DNA of 64,000 nt from Trichoderma breve (GCF_028502605.1 NC_079233.1:3224001-3288000); one strand, 5' to 3'. Positions 35,082 through 50,440 are shown, counted from the stretch's first letter. Notes: generated by a model from the letters alone, not told the origin. Program-made: numbers and translations.

Positions 35082-35476
35082 TAAAGTTATTAATTAATAA
35101 TAATTTATTTTATTAATACCTTAAATAAAATAAAATAAAATAAAAAAAATTTATTATTTATTAATTATTTTTAAATAATAATAAATAATAAATAATAAAT
35201 AATAAAATAAATTATTATTAATTTTATTATTTTTTAATAAACTAATCTTAATATAATTAATTTATAAATAAAGAATAAAATAAATAATAAAATTTAATTA
35301 TTTTAAATAATATATTTATTTTAGTTTATTTTATATTAATTATATTAAAAAAGTTTATTTATAAATAATAAATATAATAATAATTTACTTTTTTTTATTA
35401 ATAAAAATAAAAAAAATATATTATTTATTAATAATTAATAAATAATAAATAATTATTAATAAATTTATTAACTTTA
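35082..35476. mobile_element. MITE M3, RIP-mutated
   Basis: It is 395 bp and collinear with M1. The left end taaagttattaattaataa corresponds to taaggttaccaattagtaa, and the right end tttattaacttta to tttagtaaccttg. The flanks tttttaaa and ttttaaag suggest an approximate 7-8 bp duplication. It has almost no C or G left, so it is older than M1. Confidence 0.65.
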
Positions 35477-36687
35477 TTTTAAAGTAAAAGTATTAAAAAA
35501 AATAATAATTATAAAAGTATTTATATAAATTAAATATAAAAACATAATAGTAAATAATATATAAGAAAGTTATTTATTTAATAAAAGTTTAGTAAAGATT
35601 TAAGTTAATTATATATATTTTAATAAAAATTTAATAAATTATTATTTTTAAAACTATTATTTTTAATATAATTAAAATTATTAATTAATTTTATTAAAAA
35701 ATAAATTTAAAGTAGCTTTATTAATATTAGGAAAAAAAATATAATGAATTATTTTTAATAAAATAAATATTTTTAAATTAAAAATTTTAAAATAAACTAA
35801 ATAAAAATAATTTATAATTAATTAAATTAAAAATAATACTTTTCTTAAAAAAATACTTTTTTAATTTAATTAAATTAAATTTTATAACTTTTATAAAAAC
35901 TTAATAATAAATAACTTAATTAAAATAAATTAGTAAATAAATAAATAAAATATAAGTAAATAAAATATAATTAAATAAAATATAATTAAATAAAATATAA
36001 ATAAATAAAATATAAATAAAAAAACTTATTAAATTAAAGTTTTTAAATTTATTAAAAAATAATATAATTAACTATTATAATTTATTATATATTTTATAAA
36101 TATATAATAATATAATTAAAATAACTATATAAAGCTAGCTTTATAATTTAATAAATTACTTTAAAAAAATGAAAAATATAACCCTTAATTTTTTAAAAGT
36201 TTTTCATTTAAAAAAAATTTAAAAAAAGCTATATTAATATTAATAAATAAAATATTTTTTATTATAATAAAAAATATACTTTTTTAAATTCTTTACTATT
36301 TATATTATTATCATAATATATTAATGCTTTTTTTAAATTAATAAAAGTATTAAGTATATAATATATTAAATTTTATTAAATTATATTATTTATAAAAATT
36401 AATTATAAATAAATAAATATATAAAGAATAAATAATAAATATTTAAAGGAATTTTTTTTATTATAAATATAAGATTTTTTATTTTTTGTAACTTTTAATA
36501 TTTTTTTACTTAATATATTACTAAGTTCTTAAGTATATTTAATTAATAAAATAATTTATTATATTTAATTTATTAAATTTATATAATAATTAATAAAATA
36601 AAATAAATAAATAAAATAAATAAATAAAATTTATTATTAAAAATAATATTTTTTTTATTATTAAAATTATTATTTATATAACTTAAT

Positions 36688-36766
36688 CCAAAGGCTAAGG
36701 TATAATTTTCCTTTAACTTAGTTATTATAGCTTTACTAACTTTCTTAATAATAAATATAACCTTTA
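36688..36766. mobile_element. S1, 79-bp insertion with 11-bp target duplication
   Basis: Starting ccaaaggctaagg and ending aatataaccttta, this short segment interrupts a hAT G exon. The target tataacttaat (36677-36687) is repeated as tataatttaat (36767-36777), differing by one C/T. The undisturbed target is seen in hAT A at about 6217-6235. Its sequence matches the terminal 80 bp of repeat family E (best at 59733-59812). It is richer in C and G than the copy it sits in, so it is a later insertion. The superfamily is unknown. Confidence 0.7.
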
Positions 36767-37916
36767 TATAATTTAATAATAATAAATTAAAAAAAATAAA
36801 AAATATATAAATTTTTAATATATATTATATAATTAAATTAATAATATATATTATATATTTAATATTATTTATAAATTCTTTATTATAAACTTTTTTATAA
36901 ACTTTTTTAAAAATATTTATAAATATATTATTATTTATAATATTATTTTTTATAATACTAAATTAATATAAATTAATTAATAAAATGAATAATTAAAAAA
37001 AAATATAAAAAAAATAAATACTTAAATATATTATTTATTTTTAATATATATAAATAAAGTTTTAAAATTTAAAAGAATTCTTAATATATATAAAGGTTTA
37101 TATAGCTTTTTAATAATTTTTAAAATTCTATATAATTATAATTAGTAAATTAAATATTTAAATATAAATAAAAAGAATAATAAAATAATAAAATAAAATA
37201 TTTATTAAATTATATTTTAATTTAAATTTTAAATTAATATATATAATAATAAATTTTAAATAAAAAGTTTAAGTATTAAAAGTTTAAATATAAAAAGTTA
37301 TTAAAAAAGTACTATAGGTTTTAATATTTATTTTTAAATATAAATTTAAATTTAATAAACCTTTATTAGAATTATTTAATAATATTACTTTAATATTATT
37401 TTAATTAATTATAATATAATCCTTAATTAATTAAGTTAGTTATTTAATAATAGAAAAAAATAAAAATAAAAATAATAAATAAAATATAATAAATAAAATA
37501 ATTTATTTATTATAATAAAATAATAAATTATTAAATAAACTTAAAGAAATTATATTAAAAAAAATATTATTTATAATTAAGAAAATTAATATTTTATTTA
37601 TAATTTTTTCTTTATTCAATTTTATAATTAAATTAGCTTTAATTTTTAATTATTTATTTTAAGTATTTAATATAAATAATAAATTTTATATTAAAGGAAT
37701 TATTTTAGTTTTAAAATATAAAAAATATAAATTAGTAAATTTTAATAAAGTTTTTTAATTATTTATAAATTAAATTATAAATTAAGTATAATAATTTAAT
37801 AAATTAAATTATATTATATATTAAATATAGTTTTTTTAATTATTAATAAATTAAATTAAAAATTAATTATTTTTTAAAGCTTATATATTAAATATAAATT
37901 AATAATTATTATTTTT

Positions 37917-38150
37917 AAATAATAAAATAATAAAATAATAAAATAATAAAATAATAAAATAATAAAATAATAAAATAATAAAATAATAAAATAATAAAAT
38001 AATAAAATAATAAAATAATAAAATAATAAAATAAGAAAATAATAAAATAAATAATAAAATAATAAAATAAATAATAAAATAAATAATAAATAATAAAATA
38101 AAATAGTAAATAATAAAATAAAATAGTAAATAATAAAATAAATTATTAAC
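37917..38150 (-). repeat. (aataaaat)n intron expansion in hAT G
   Basis: About 230 bp lie at the intron 1 to intron 2 position of hAT G. The first 130 bp are near-perfect aataaaat 8-mers and the rest are aataaataataaaat and aaatagtaaataataa variants. The same position in P (980-1197) and A (7649-7947) holds different repeats. Confidence 0.7.
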
Positions 38151-38984
38151 TTTATATATTTAACTTTTTTTTTTAAAGATTTATTTTAATAAATAATAAA
38201 ATTATATTAAATAAATTATATTAAAAAATATAAATTTTTAAATTATTATTTTTTTTAATTTAAATTTTAATTTATTATAAATAAATCTATTAATTATATT
38301 AACTTTATTATTAATAATAATAGAATTTAAATTATTAAAAAAATTAAAATTAAGATTTTATATAATTAATAATAATTTAAAATTTAAATTTATAACTTTA
38401 TAAACTTTTTTTTAAAATTATTAAATTCTTTATATTTATAATTAAAATTTATTTTATAATATAATAATATATAATATTATAAAATATTATTTAAAAAAAA
38501 GTAAAATTAAAATAATAAATAATTATTATTTATAAAAATTAAATTATATATATTAATAATAAAATAATTTATTATAAATTAATTTATTATATATTAATTT
38601 ATTTATATAAAATTTAATTTTCTTATATATAATTTTTATTTTTTTTTAAAAGTATAATTATAATTTAATATAAAAAAGTTTTATTTTTTTATTTTTTTTT
38701 TATTTTTTTTTTATTTTTTTATTATTTTTTTATTATTTTTTTATTAATTTTTTATTATATTTTTATTTATATTTTTTTTAATATAAGCTTTTATAAAGTT
38801 TATAAAAAAATCAAAAAATTAAATTTTTTTTTTAATTTAATTAATTTATAAAATAATTTATTAAATTTATATTTTATAATAAAATTATTATAATTATAAT
38901 CTTATATAATTAAATTAATTAATTTTAATTAATTTATAATAATTTATTTAATAATTAATTATAATTATAATTATTTTTTTTAAA

Positions 38985-39765
38985 TATAAAAAATAAATTA
39001 TTTAAAAGAAATTAATTATAAAAAAACCTTTATATATTTTTTTAATAAGTTTATTAGTTTAAATACTTATATATATATAACTATATATATTTTACTAACT
39101 TTTTTTAAATTACTTTATTAGTTTTTTTAATAATTTTTATAATACTTTTACTTAATTTAAAGTTTTTAATATTTTTTAATTAATTTAACTTATATTTTAT
39201 TTTACTTAACTTTATTTTTTTTTTAAAGTTTTTAATTTTAAATTTATAATTTTATTAATTTTAAATTTAATTATTTATTTAGTTATTTTATTATTATAAT
39301 TAAATTATAATTATTATAGTATATTATTTTATTATATAGTTTTTTATATTATATATATAATTTATTTTTAAGTAAAAGTATTATTACTTTTTATAATTTA
39401 ATAAAAAAATATAATAAATCTATTTAATTTAATTAAGTTATTAAACTATAATTTATAAACTTAAAGCTTATATTATATTTAAACTTTATTATTTAAGCTT
39501 TTTTATATATATATTTATATTATATTTAAATTTTATTATTTAAGTTATTTTATATATATATTTTAAGTTTAATTTTAAACTTTAATATAATAATTATATT
39601 TAATAACCTAAATTTTTAAAGTTTAACTTAAATAATTATAATTAATTAAGTTAAATTATAAATTAATTTTAGATTTAAATTAAAAATTAAAATATAGTTT
39701 TTTTTTAATTTTATTATTATAATTTTATTAACTTTTTTAATAATAAATATAATCTTTATAATTAT
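38985..39765 (+). repeat. Repeat E1 inside hAT G
   Basis: This copy of the unclassified E family lies between the leader and right arm of hAT G. Hallmarks are a block attaagttattaaactata, a doubled ttaaactttattatttaagc (39475-39545), and an end reading attttattaactttttta followed by ataataaatataat. The closest relative is E6 (59105-59812), same strand. Confidence 0.6.
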
Positions 39766-39899
39766 AATTATTAATAATTTACTTAAGATTGAAAAATATA
39801 AATATTATAATTAATTAGTTTTTTTAATAATAAATTTATTTTTTTTTAAAAAAAATATTTTTTTAATTTAAAATAATATTTAAAATTATATTATTATAA

Positions 39900-40573
39900 T
39901 TATAATTTTATTATAATTAAAATTATAAAATATATTAATAATTTATAAAATATATATAATAAATATTATTATTTTTTTATTAATTTTATATAATTTATAA
40001 TTATAATTAATTATTTTAATAATTAATTTTTTTTATATAATATTATTATTTTAGTTTAAAAAATATAAAAAATTTTATTATTTAAATTTTAAGTTTATTA
40101 TAATTTATATAGTAAAAATAAATTATAGTTTTTTAAAATATATAAAATAAATAATATTATTATAAATTTTATTATTATATATATATTTTATTTAAATTAA
40201 TATAATTATTTATTTAAATTTATTATATAAATAAAAGTTATATTTATTATTAAAATAATTAATAAAGTTATAATTAGTAAGTTAAAGAAAAACTATACCT
40301 TAGCCTTTAGTTATTATATATATAATAAATAAATTAATAATAAAATTAATAATTAATTTATTTATTATTTTTTTTAAATAATAATAAAACTAAATTTATT
40401 AATATTAATTTATTTATAATGGAATTAATTTTTTTAGATTAATAATAAAAATATATTTAATTAATAATAATTTACTTAAAATTAAATTAATTTCTTTAAT
40501 TAACTAAAGAAAATTAAATTACTTAGTAAATAATAATAAATAATAAATAATTATTATTTAATTATACCCTTAG
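39900..40573. repeat. Right arm of hAT G with S-like insertion
   Basis: This degraded version of 8950-9407 keeps the order: 190-bp unit remnants (to about 40150), ttttatttaaattaatata, then three ataataatttactta-type blocks, ending near taccctt at 40573. At 40236-40312 a less mutated segment (agttatatttattatt to taccttagccttta) is the reverse complement of the S1 sequence. Confidence 0.55.
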
Positions 40574-41194
<621 letters not shown>

Positions 41195-41905
41195 AATATA
41201 TTTATTATTAAAAAAGTTAATAAAATTATAATAATAAAATTAAAAAAAACTATATTTTAGTTTTTAATTTAAATTTAAAATTAATTTATTATTAAACTTA
41301 AGTAATTATAATTAATTAAGTTAAACTTTAAAAATTTAAAATATAAAATATAATTAATTAAAGTTTAAAATTAAATTTAAAATATTTATATAAAATAACC
41401 TAAATAAAAGAATTTAAATATAATATAATTATATTTTAAATTTATAATTTATAATTTAATAATTTAATTAAATTAAATAAATATTTTTTTATTAAATTAT
41501 AAAAAATAATAATAATTTTACTTAAAAATAAATTATATATATAATACTTTTAAAATTAAAAAAAGTACTTAATAAAATAATATCCTTTATATAAAAATAA
41601 TAAAAATTTTTAATAATTATTTATTATAAATAATTATAATAATTAAAAATAATAAAAAATTAATTATAATTATAACTAAAATAATAATTATTATTATAAA
41701 AACTTATAATAAAAATAATATTAATATTATAAAATTTTTTTTACTTAAGTTTAAAAAATAAAAAAAATAAAAAAAGTAATTTAAATTAATTATAAAAAAA
41801 ATATAAATTAACTAAATTATTAATTAATAATTATTAAATAAAAGTTTAATAATAATTTATTATTTTAATTTTAATTAAATAATTTATTTTTTATATTTAA
41901 AAGAA
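41195..41905 (-). repeat. Repeat E2
   Basis: Reverse orientation relative to E1. It starts atatttattattaaaaaagtt and runs through aattaattataattaa, then the paired ttaaatataatataat zone, ending near taatttattttttatattt (41880). Its distal 300 bp differ from E1/E6 and match E3 and E5, defining a second subfamily. The following 41906-42216 is A/T-rich with nothing recognisable. Confidence 0.6.
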
Positions 41906-42657
41906 ATTATTTATAATTATATTAAATAATAAATATAAAATTATATAATATTAATTTATTATTTTTTATTATTAATATATATTTAATATAAAATATTAAA
42001 AAAAAATTTTTTAATAATATATTTTTTTTATTAAAAATATTAATTTAAAATAATTATAATATAAAATTAATTAAAATAAAATAATAAAATAAAAGTAAAT
42101 ATATTAAAAAAAGTAATTATAATTATAATTTATATATTATTAATATAAATTAATAATAATATTATTATTTAAATTTATATATTTATTAAAATATATAATT
42201 TTATTTATAAAAATTATATTTATTATTAAAAAAATTAATAAAATTATAATAATTAAATTAAAAAAATATATATTTTAGTTTTTAATTTAAAATTTAAAAT
42301 TAATTTATAATTTAACTTAATTAATTATAATTAATTAAATTAAATTTTAAAAATTTAAATTATAAAATATAATTATTTAAAGTTTAAAATTAAACTTAAA
42401 ATATATTTATAAAATAACTTAAATAATAAAGTTTAAATATAATATAATTTACTTTAAGTTTTATAATTTATAATTTAATAACTTAATTAAATTAAATAAA
42501 CTAAATTTTTTTATTAAATTATAAAAAGTAATAATAATTTTTAAAAATAAATTATATATATAATATTTTTAAAATTAAAAAATTATTTAATAAAATAATA
42601 TATTATAAAAATAATAAACTTTTTTAATAATTAAAAATAAATTAATAATTAATATAT

Positions 42658-43065
42658 TATTATAACCTAACCTTTATAATTAAAATAATAGGCCTATAGG
42701 GCAAGTGCTCTTAGATAAATATTAAACTAGCTAACTTATTAAAGTATAATTAATAAAAATTAACAGTAATTTATATTAATTTACCTTTAGGATTAATAAA
42801 AATTATTAATAATTTATAATAATCTAGAATATATAATTAAATATATAAGTTTATTTTATATTACTTATTAAAATACTTAAATAATTAATTATTATTAATA
42901 TAATAATATTTAAATTAAATATTTAAATATTTTATTTTATAATTAATAATAGATTTACTTATTTATTAACTTAACTTATTTACTAATATAAATTATAAAA
43001 TTAATCTAAGGTTTATCCTTTAGAAATAGTTAACCTATAGTATTTATAAAACTTAGTTTATTATA
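42658..43065 (+). repeat. 5' LTR of Gypsy 2
   Basis: Length is 408 bp, starting tattataacc and ending gtttattata. It keeps a few C/G residues lost in its partner, for example acctttaggatt versus acttttaaaatt. Confidence 0.9.
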
Positions 43066-43099
43066 TAATAATAACTTTTATTTAAATAGTTACCTTAGA

Positions 43100-45700
43100 T
43101 TTATAAGTAATAAAATATTAAAAACTTAATAATTTATAAATTTTAAAGTTTTAAATAATAATATAAATTATAAAAGTAAAACTTTAAGTAATTATAATAT
43201 TAATAATATTAAAATATAAAATAACTTTAAAGAAAATATTAAAAATATTAAAATAGTATTATAATTATTAACTAATATAAAAAAAGTTAAATAATACTTT
43301 TTAATATTTAAGGAATTTATAAAATAACTATACTAAACTATTATAACTTAAGTAACTATTATAATAATATTTTAAAAATAATAACTTATAGTTAATTTAG
43401 CCTTTATAATATAATAATAAAAACCTAAAGAAATTATAAAACTAATATTATTAAATAAATTTAAAAAAAATCTTAAATAAATTTAGAAATTCTTTACTAA
43501 TATAAAAAACTACTTTAGCTACTTTTTAATTATTATAATTAATAATATTATAAAAATTTAAACTATAAAAAACTATTTAATTAAAATTATAAAAAATTAA
43601 TTTAAATTATATTTTAAAGATTTTAAGTAAACTTAGATTTTTAAAAAATAATATACCTTTAACTTATTTAATAAATATAAAATATTTAAAAAATAACTTA
43701 AGAAATTATATAAAAAAATTAATAAATTTAAAAAAACTAAAGATATATTTTTTTAAATTAAATAAAAAAAACTTTATATAAAATATACTACTACCTTTAT
43801 ATACTTAATTACTAAAACTAACTTAAATAATAAAATATAATATATATTTTACTATTAAAAATTTAATTTAAATATTAAAAATAAATTTTTTAAAATTAAA
43901 AAAAAACTTAATATTTTTAATAAATTTATAAAAAAAACTACTTATATTAATAAATAATAATTCTAATAATATTAAAAATATAAGTAAAAAAATAATCCTT
44001 AAAAAATACTTTTAAAATACTTTTATTTTAATAATAATATTAATTAAAAAAAAAAAAAGATTTTATAATATATAATAATAAAAAACTAAGATTTATAAAC
44101 CTTAATATTATTAAAGTATAATATAAAAATATTAAATATTATAATTATAAAAAAAAAAAATATATAAAAAAATATTACTAAACTTTAAAAAAAAATAATA
44201 ATAAAAAATTTATACTTATTCTAAAACCTAAGGAAAATTAAATTATTAATATTATATAACCTTTAGTAAAGTATAAGTTATTATACTTTTTAATATATTA
44301 TAATAATAAATACTAAACTTACTTTAGTAATAAATAAAAATTAAAATAATACTTTAAAAAATTAAAAAATACTTTAAATATACTTAAAAAAGTTACTTAA
44401 GAAAAAATAGTAAAAATTAAATAATAATATATTAAACTTATAAAACTTAAGGAGTAAGTAGAAAAATATAAAAAAAAAGGTAATTTATATAATACTTTTA
44501 GTACCTTTTTAAAAGCTTACTAAATAATTAATAAAATTCCTATTATAATAATATATTACTTATAAAAAAATAAAATTATATAATAAAAAAACCTTAGTTA
44601 TATTAAATAACTTATATAATAAAACCTTAATAAATAAAAAAAAGCTTTAACCTAAGATAATAATATAAAGTATATTAACCTTAATATTAGTAAACTATAC
44701 TTAAACTATAAATTATAAAAACCTTAGGGACTTAAATATTTTTATAAATAAAAACCTTTAAATAAAAAAAATAATAAAAATAAAAATAAAATAATTTATA
44801 ATAAAAGTAAAAAAATCTATAAATATAGTTTTTATAAAACTAATAAAAAATACTAATAATAAATTAATATTTTTTTTAATATATACTTTTTTATAAAATA
44901 TAAAAACTAAAAGTTACTTTTTTTCAATTTAATTAAATAATTCATATTATTATTAAATAAACTATATAAAACCTATAGATTTTATAAGCTTTATAATAAT
45001 TAATACTATATATATAATCTTAAAGATAAACTTAATAATCTTTTAAATATAATATTATTAAAAAGTCTTATACTATAGGAACTTCTTAAATAATAAAAAA
45101 AAATTCCTAAAATTAATATAACTTATATTTATAATAAAATCTAAGTAATAGAAAAAGAGTTTTAATAATACTTTAATAATAAAAATACTTTATATCTTAA
45201 GCTTAAATTATAAAAATTAACCTTTTATTATATAAATAATATTTAATTTATAAATTAATATAATAAAATTAATATTATAAATTATAAACTTTTACTATAT
45301 AAATAATATATTATATTTAAACTTTAGAAATAGTATAAAAATTATAAACCTATAGAATATAAATAAAAAAAATTTACTTTTTATAATAAAAATAATTATA
45401 TAAAATATTAAACTTAATATTATATATTTATATATATTATAAAAAACCTAATTAAATAAGGCTTTAACTTTAAAAAATATATTAGTAAATATAATATTAA
45501 TATTAAAATATTAAAAATTAATTAAAAAAACCTTTAAAAATACTATAAGCTTACTAATAAATATATCCTAAAATCTAAATATACTTAATATAAATACTAT
45601 AATATTTAAATTTATAAACTAAGTTAAATTACCTTAAAATTAAATAATATTAAAACTAACTTTAATAATAAAAAATAAAATAATAATAACCTTTAGAATA
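43100..45700 (+). pseudogene. Gypsy 2 gag remnant
   Basis: It is collinear with the Gypsy 1 gag on the opposite strand. Readable blocks such as NLFNKYKIFKK and KKLYKKINKFKK lie at about 43660-43740. The section 45380-45700 (KFKYT-YK-YNI) may be a knuckle region with Cys lost. Stops are frequent throughout. Confidence 0.5.
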
Positions 45701-45769
45701 ATAATAATTATTATAATAATATTAATAATATAATTTATTATAATTTAAATATTATTTTAAAAAGAAAAA

Positions 45770-48700
45770 AACTATAAAAATTTCTAATATTAGAATTTTT
45801 AAATAAAAACTTTATTACTATTTATATAAACTTTAAAACTATAATAAATTATATTATACCTTAATTAATAAATTATTTATAATTAACTAATTATAAAAAA
45901 AAAAAACTATATATTTTTATAAATATTAAGAAATAATTATTTATTTATAATAATAAAACTATTAATTATAAAACTAATTACTTTAAAATTTAATTTAATA
46001 AAATTAAAAATATATTTAAATTTAATATTATAAATATTATAAAATATAATATACTTTTAAAATATAATTAATTAAAATTACATAACCTTAATATTAATTA
46101 AAAAAAAAACTATATAAAATAATAACCTTATACTTAATTAATTAATATATTAGTAAAACTATAACTAAATTAAAAAAATTAATAAAATACTATAATATCT
46201 TTAATAATAAAATCAATAACCTCTATATTATATAAAAAAATAGAAAAATATATAAAAAAAAGAAAAATTATAAAATAAATATAATTTATAAAGTTAAAAA
46301 AGCTCCTAAAAATAATTAAATATATTAAAAAACTAAAACAAAAATAACTTAGATTTTTTAACTTAATTATATAAAAAATTAAGGAATTATATTACTAAAA
46401 TTAAATACTAAAATATTTAAAAAATATATTAATAAACCTTTAATATATATTAGTTTTTAATAAAAAACTAAATACTAAATTACTAAAATATAATTAATAA
46501 AATTATAAAATTAAACTTATAAATAATAAAGTATTAATATTTAATAAAATCTATAATATAAATACTACTAAACTTAAAATACTTAATAAATAAATTAAAG
46601 ATTAACTAAAGAAAAATTATATTAAACTTTCTAAATCTTTAGTAAAATATTTAATTATATTTATACTTAAAAAAAATAATAAACATTCTATTATAAATTA
46701 TTAATAATTAAATATAATAATTAAAAAAAATATTATACTACTATCCTTAATTTTAGAAATTAAAAATTAATTTATAAAAGCTAAAATCTTTACTTTACTA
46801 AACCTTAAAAAAATATATAACTTTATTTATATTAAAAAAAATAATAAATAAAAAACTATTTTTTATATAAAATATAAACTTTATAAATATTAAATAATAT
46901 TTTTTAAATTAATAAATACCTTAATATCTTTTTAAAAAATAATTAATTATATATTATAAAACTATATAAATTATTTTATTATTATATACTTTAATAATAT
47001 TTTTATTTATTTTAAAAATTTAAAAAAATATAAAAAATATATTAAAAAAGTATTATAAATACTTTAAAATAATAAACTTTTAATAAAACTTAAAAAATAT
47101 AACTTTTATATATAAAAAATTATATTTTTAAAATATATTATTACCTTAGGAAAAATCTAAATAAATCTAAAAAAACTTAAGGTAATTAATAATTAAAAAC
47201 TACTTAAGAATATTAAATAAATATAAAGCTTTTTAAAATCTATTAACTATTATTAATACTTTATTAAAAACTTTTTAAAAATTATTACTTTACTTATAAA
47301 CTTAATTAAAAAAAATATTAAATTTAAACTTATATAAAATACTTTAATAACTTTTAATTACCTTAAATAAGCTTTTATAAATATACTAATATTTATAATA
47401 TTTAATTTAAATAAGCCTATTATAATTAAAATTAATATTTTAAATTTTATAATTAATAAAGTACTTAATTAACTTAATAATATTAATAAAAAAAAACTTA
47501 AGCCTATAGTTTATTTTTTTAAAAAACTATATAAACTAAAACTTAAGTATTTTATTTATAATAAAGAATTTCTAATTATATATTAAATACTTAATAAATA
47601 ATATTAAAAATACTATTATAAAAAAAGCTAATTTTTAATAATAATCTTTATAAATTACTAAAATATTATTTACTTTATAATAATATAAAAACTATTTTAT
47701 AAATAACTTAAGTATTATAAATAACTTTTTAAATTTAAGCTTATTATTAAATACTATAGTAAATTAAATAATAAATATATTAATATACTTAGTAAATAAC
47801 CTAATTATTTTTAAAAAATTTTAAAAATTAAAGTATAAGTATTAAAGAAAAACTAATATAAAGACTTAGTAATTTAATTAATTAATACCTTATATTAAAT
47901 TAAAATAAATAATTTAATTATTAATAATATTAAAAAATATATTAAAAATTAAAAAATAAATAATATTTAAAAGGTATTTTTATAAACCTTAAATACTTAA
48001 TATTAAATAAACTTATTTAAGTATTAGAAGAATTATAAAATAAAGTAGTAAAAATAATTTATATATATAAGCTTAATAAATATTATAAAATTAAAAAAAC
48101 TATATAGTAAGTTAAATAATATTTTAAATTTAATAATATTAAAATATAAATATAAAAAGTTATATTAAAATATATAATATATAAATAAACTAAAAGTACT
48201 AAATATAAACTATATAAATAACTATAACTACTACTTATACTATAGTAATTATAGGAATTAATTTTATTTAACTTAATTACTAAACTACCTTTTTTAAAAA
48301 AACCAATTATAAAAGTACTTTATAATAATATTTTTATAATAATTAATAAATTTATAAAAATAACTTACTTTATACTATTTAAAAAAGCTAGTAATATAAA
48401 AATATTAACCTATATAATAATAAAATATATTATAAGTAATTATAAATTATTAAAAAATATAATCTTTAATAAAAAAAATATATTTATATTTAAATTTTAA
48501 AAAATACTTATAGTTAAATTAAAAATAAATTATAAAGCTAGTATAATCTATTACTTATAAATAAATAAATAAATAAAAAAAATTAATTAAATAATTAAAA
48601 CTTATTTACGCTATTATATTAACTTTAAGTAAAATAACTAAGTAAAACTATTTTTTATTATATAATTTATATATAATAATATAAAATTAAAATTAATTAA

Positions 48701-49260
48701 AAAATTATTATTTTTCCTAAACTATAAATTTAAACCTAAGGTCTATTAATTATTAAAATAAAAGGAAAATATTAAAAAAACTATAATTAAAGTAAATAAT
48801 ATAATTAAATTATATAATAAACTATAATAGTAACTTAAATTTATTTAATAAAAGATAATTAAATATATAAATAAAAATAAACTTAAAAAATTAATTTTTT
48901 AAAAAAGGGATATAGTTTAATTATATTAATATATATAAGGTAATAAATAAGTAAATATTAAAATAAATAAATTAAGTAATAAACTTAACTTTAAAAAACT
49001 TAAATTTTATTAAATTTGAAAAAAAATTAAAAAGGTTAATTATAAACTTAAACTTCTTAAATAATAAAAAAAATAAAGAAAATATATATACTTAATATTT
49101 TATATTTCCTTATTAAAAAAAACATATATTAATAAAAAAACTAGAAAGTTTATTTAAAATAAAATTATTATAAAAAAAAAATATAAAGTAAAAAATATTA
49201 ATATAATAAAAATAAAAGAAAATAATAAATAATATTATAAAGTATAGTAAAAGAAAAAAG
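45770..49260 (+). pseudogene. Gypsy 2 pol remnant
   Basis: Protease: KFLILEFLNKN then YINFKTIINYI at about 45778-45860, with the catalytic DSGA replaced. Reverse transcriptase: YFNNIFIYFKNLKKYKKYIK from 46987, then LLIKLKKYNFYI, FLKYIITLG and SFLKSINYY. RNase H: KPIVYFFKKLYKLKLKYF followed by YNKEFLII at about 47500-47580. Integrase: NLITKLPFLKKPIIKVLY at about 48270-48330 and NIIFNKKNIFIFKF near 48450-48500. After a basic stretch, KKVNYKLKLL and IFYISLLKK (about 49030-49120) match the integrase C-terminus, and YKVKNINIIKIKENNK (49185-49235) resembles a chromodomain. Confidence 0.8.
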
Positions 49261-50032
49261 AAAAAAAAAAAAAATATAAAAACTTATTAAATATTTTAAA
49301 AACTTAATAATATTAATAAAAAACTTTTATTAAAGCCTAAGGATTACATTAACTTAAGATCTACTATTAATATCCTTAAATAATCTACTAGCTTTAAAAA
49401 AGTAAAAATAACCTTAAAAAAACCTTTTACTAATTATATTATAATAAGTTAATAAATAATATCTACTACCTTATATTCTGCCTTTTTAATATACTTTAGC
49501 TTCTTTAAATTATTAATACCTTAAAATATAATATATATTATTTTCTTAAATTATTATTTTTTTTATTTTTAAAAATATATAACTTTTATTATAAAAATTA
49601 TAATTTCCTTTTTAATAACTTTAATTTTACTATTTAACTAATTATAATAATAAAAAATATATAATAATTATTAAAAAATAAAAAATATTTTATAATAAGA
49701 CTTATATACTTTAATATACTTAATATAATAGCTAGAATTTAACTTAAATATTAAGTATTTAAAATTATACTTTTTATAATATTAATAAAATTTTATTTTA
49801 ATGAAGTTTAATAAAATAACTATAGTAAAAAAATACTTTTATTTAATTTTTTTTTTTAAACTTTTATTAAAAAGTATTAGTAGATTTTTATATATAAAAA
49901 GTTATATTATTAACTAAAAGTAAATACTAATTAAAAAAAAAAAAATACTTATTAAAAATAAAAGAAAAAGTAAATACTTATATACTAAAATAACCTAGTC
50001 TTAAGGATAAAATTAATAAAAAAAAAATATTA

Positions 50033-50440
50033 TATTATAACCTAACCTTTATAATTAAAATAATAAACCTATAAAGTAGGCGCTTTTAAATAAATATTAA
50101 ATTAATTAACTTATTAAAGTATAGTTAATAAAAATTAATAATAATTTATATTAATTTACTTTTAAAATTAATAAAAATTATTAATAATTTATAATAATTT
50201 AAAATATATAACTAAATATATAAGTTTACTTTATATTACTTATTAAAATACTTAAATAACTAGTTATTATTAATATAATAGTATTTAAATTAAATATTTA
50301 AATATTTTATTCTATAGTTAATAATAAATTTACCTATCTATTAATTTAACCTATTTACTAATATAAACTATAAAACTAATTTAAGGTTTATTCTTTAAAA
50401 ACAGCTAACCTATAATACCTATAGGACCTAGTTCATTATA
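50033..50440 (+). repeat. 3' LTR of Gypsy 2
   Basis: Length is 408 bp. The end reads ggacctagttcattata, the best preserved version of the LTR terminus in the window, and suggests original ...CATTACA ends. The A/T-rich run just upstream (50010-50032) stands where Gypsy 1 has its polypurine tract. Confidence 0.9.

Larger units (their letters stand above)
35640..38453 (-). pseudogene. hAT transposase G, heavily RIP-degraded
   Basis: It is minus strand and collinear with A from the exon 1 homologue (38453-38160) down to a block at 35640-35690 corresponding to NKLANNFNYIKNN. The dimerisation domain is absent, so the copy is 3'-truncated; 35485-35640 shows nothing recognisable. Nearly every C and G of the homologous exons has been replaced by T or A, and stops occur every few codons. 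A 79-bp insertion (S1) at 36688-36766 stands out as less mutated. Confidence 0.75.
42658..50440 (+). mobile_element. Ty3/Gypsy chromovirus-like element 2
   Basis: It is 7783 bp with 408-bp LTRs at both ends and a perfect 5-bp target duplication, tatat, at 42653-42657 and 50441-50445. It is the same family as element 1 but in the opposite orientation, and the interior is uninterrupted. The order is gag (about 43100-45700), protease (about 45780-45860), reverse transcriptase to RNase H (about 46500-47700), integrase (47800-49000) and chromodomain-like region (about 49180-49250). It is more degraded than element 1: the protease DSGA has become NFKT and the RT box is YFNN. Confidence 0.9.

Noticed and set aside
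39700..39765. Terminal inverted repeats for family E
   Set aside because: The two ends of E1 and E6 do not pair convincingly; the apparent match is short A/T sequence expected by chance.
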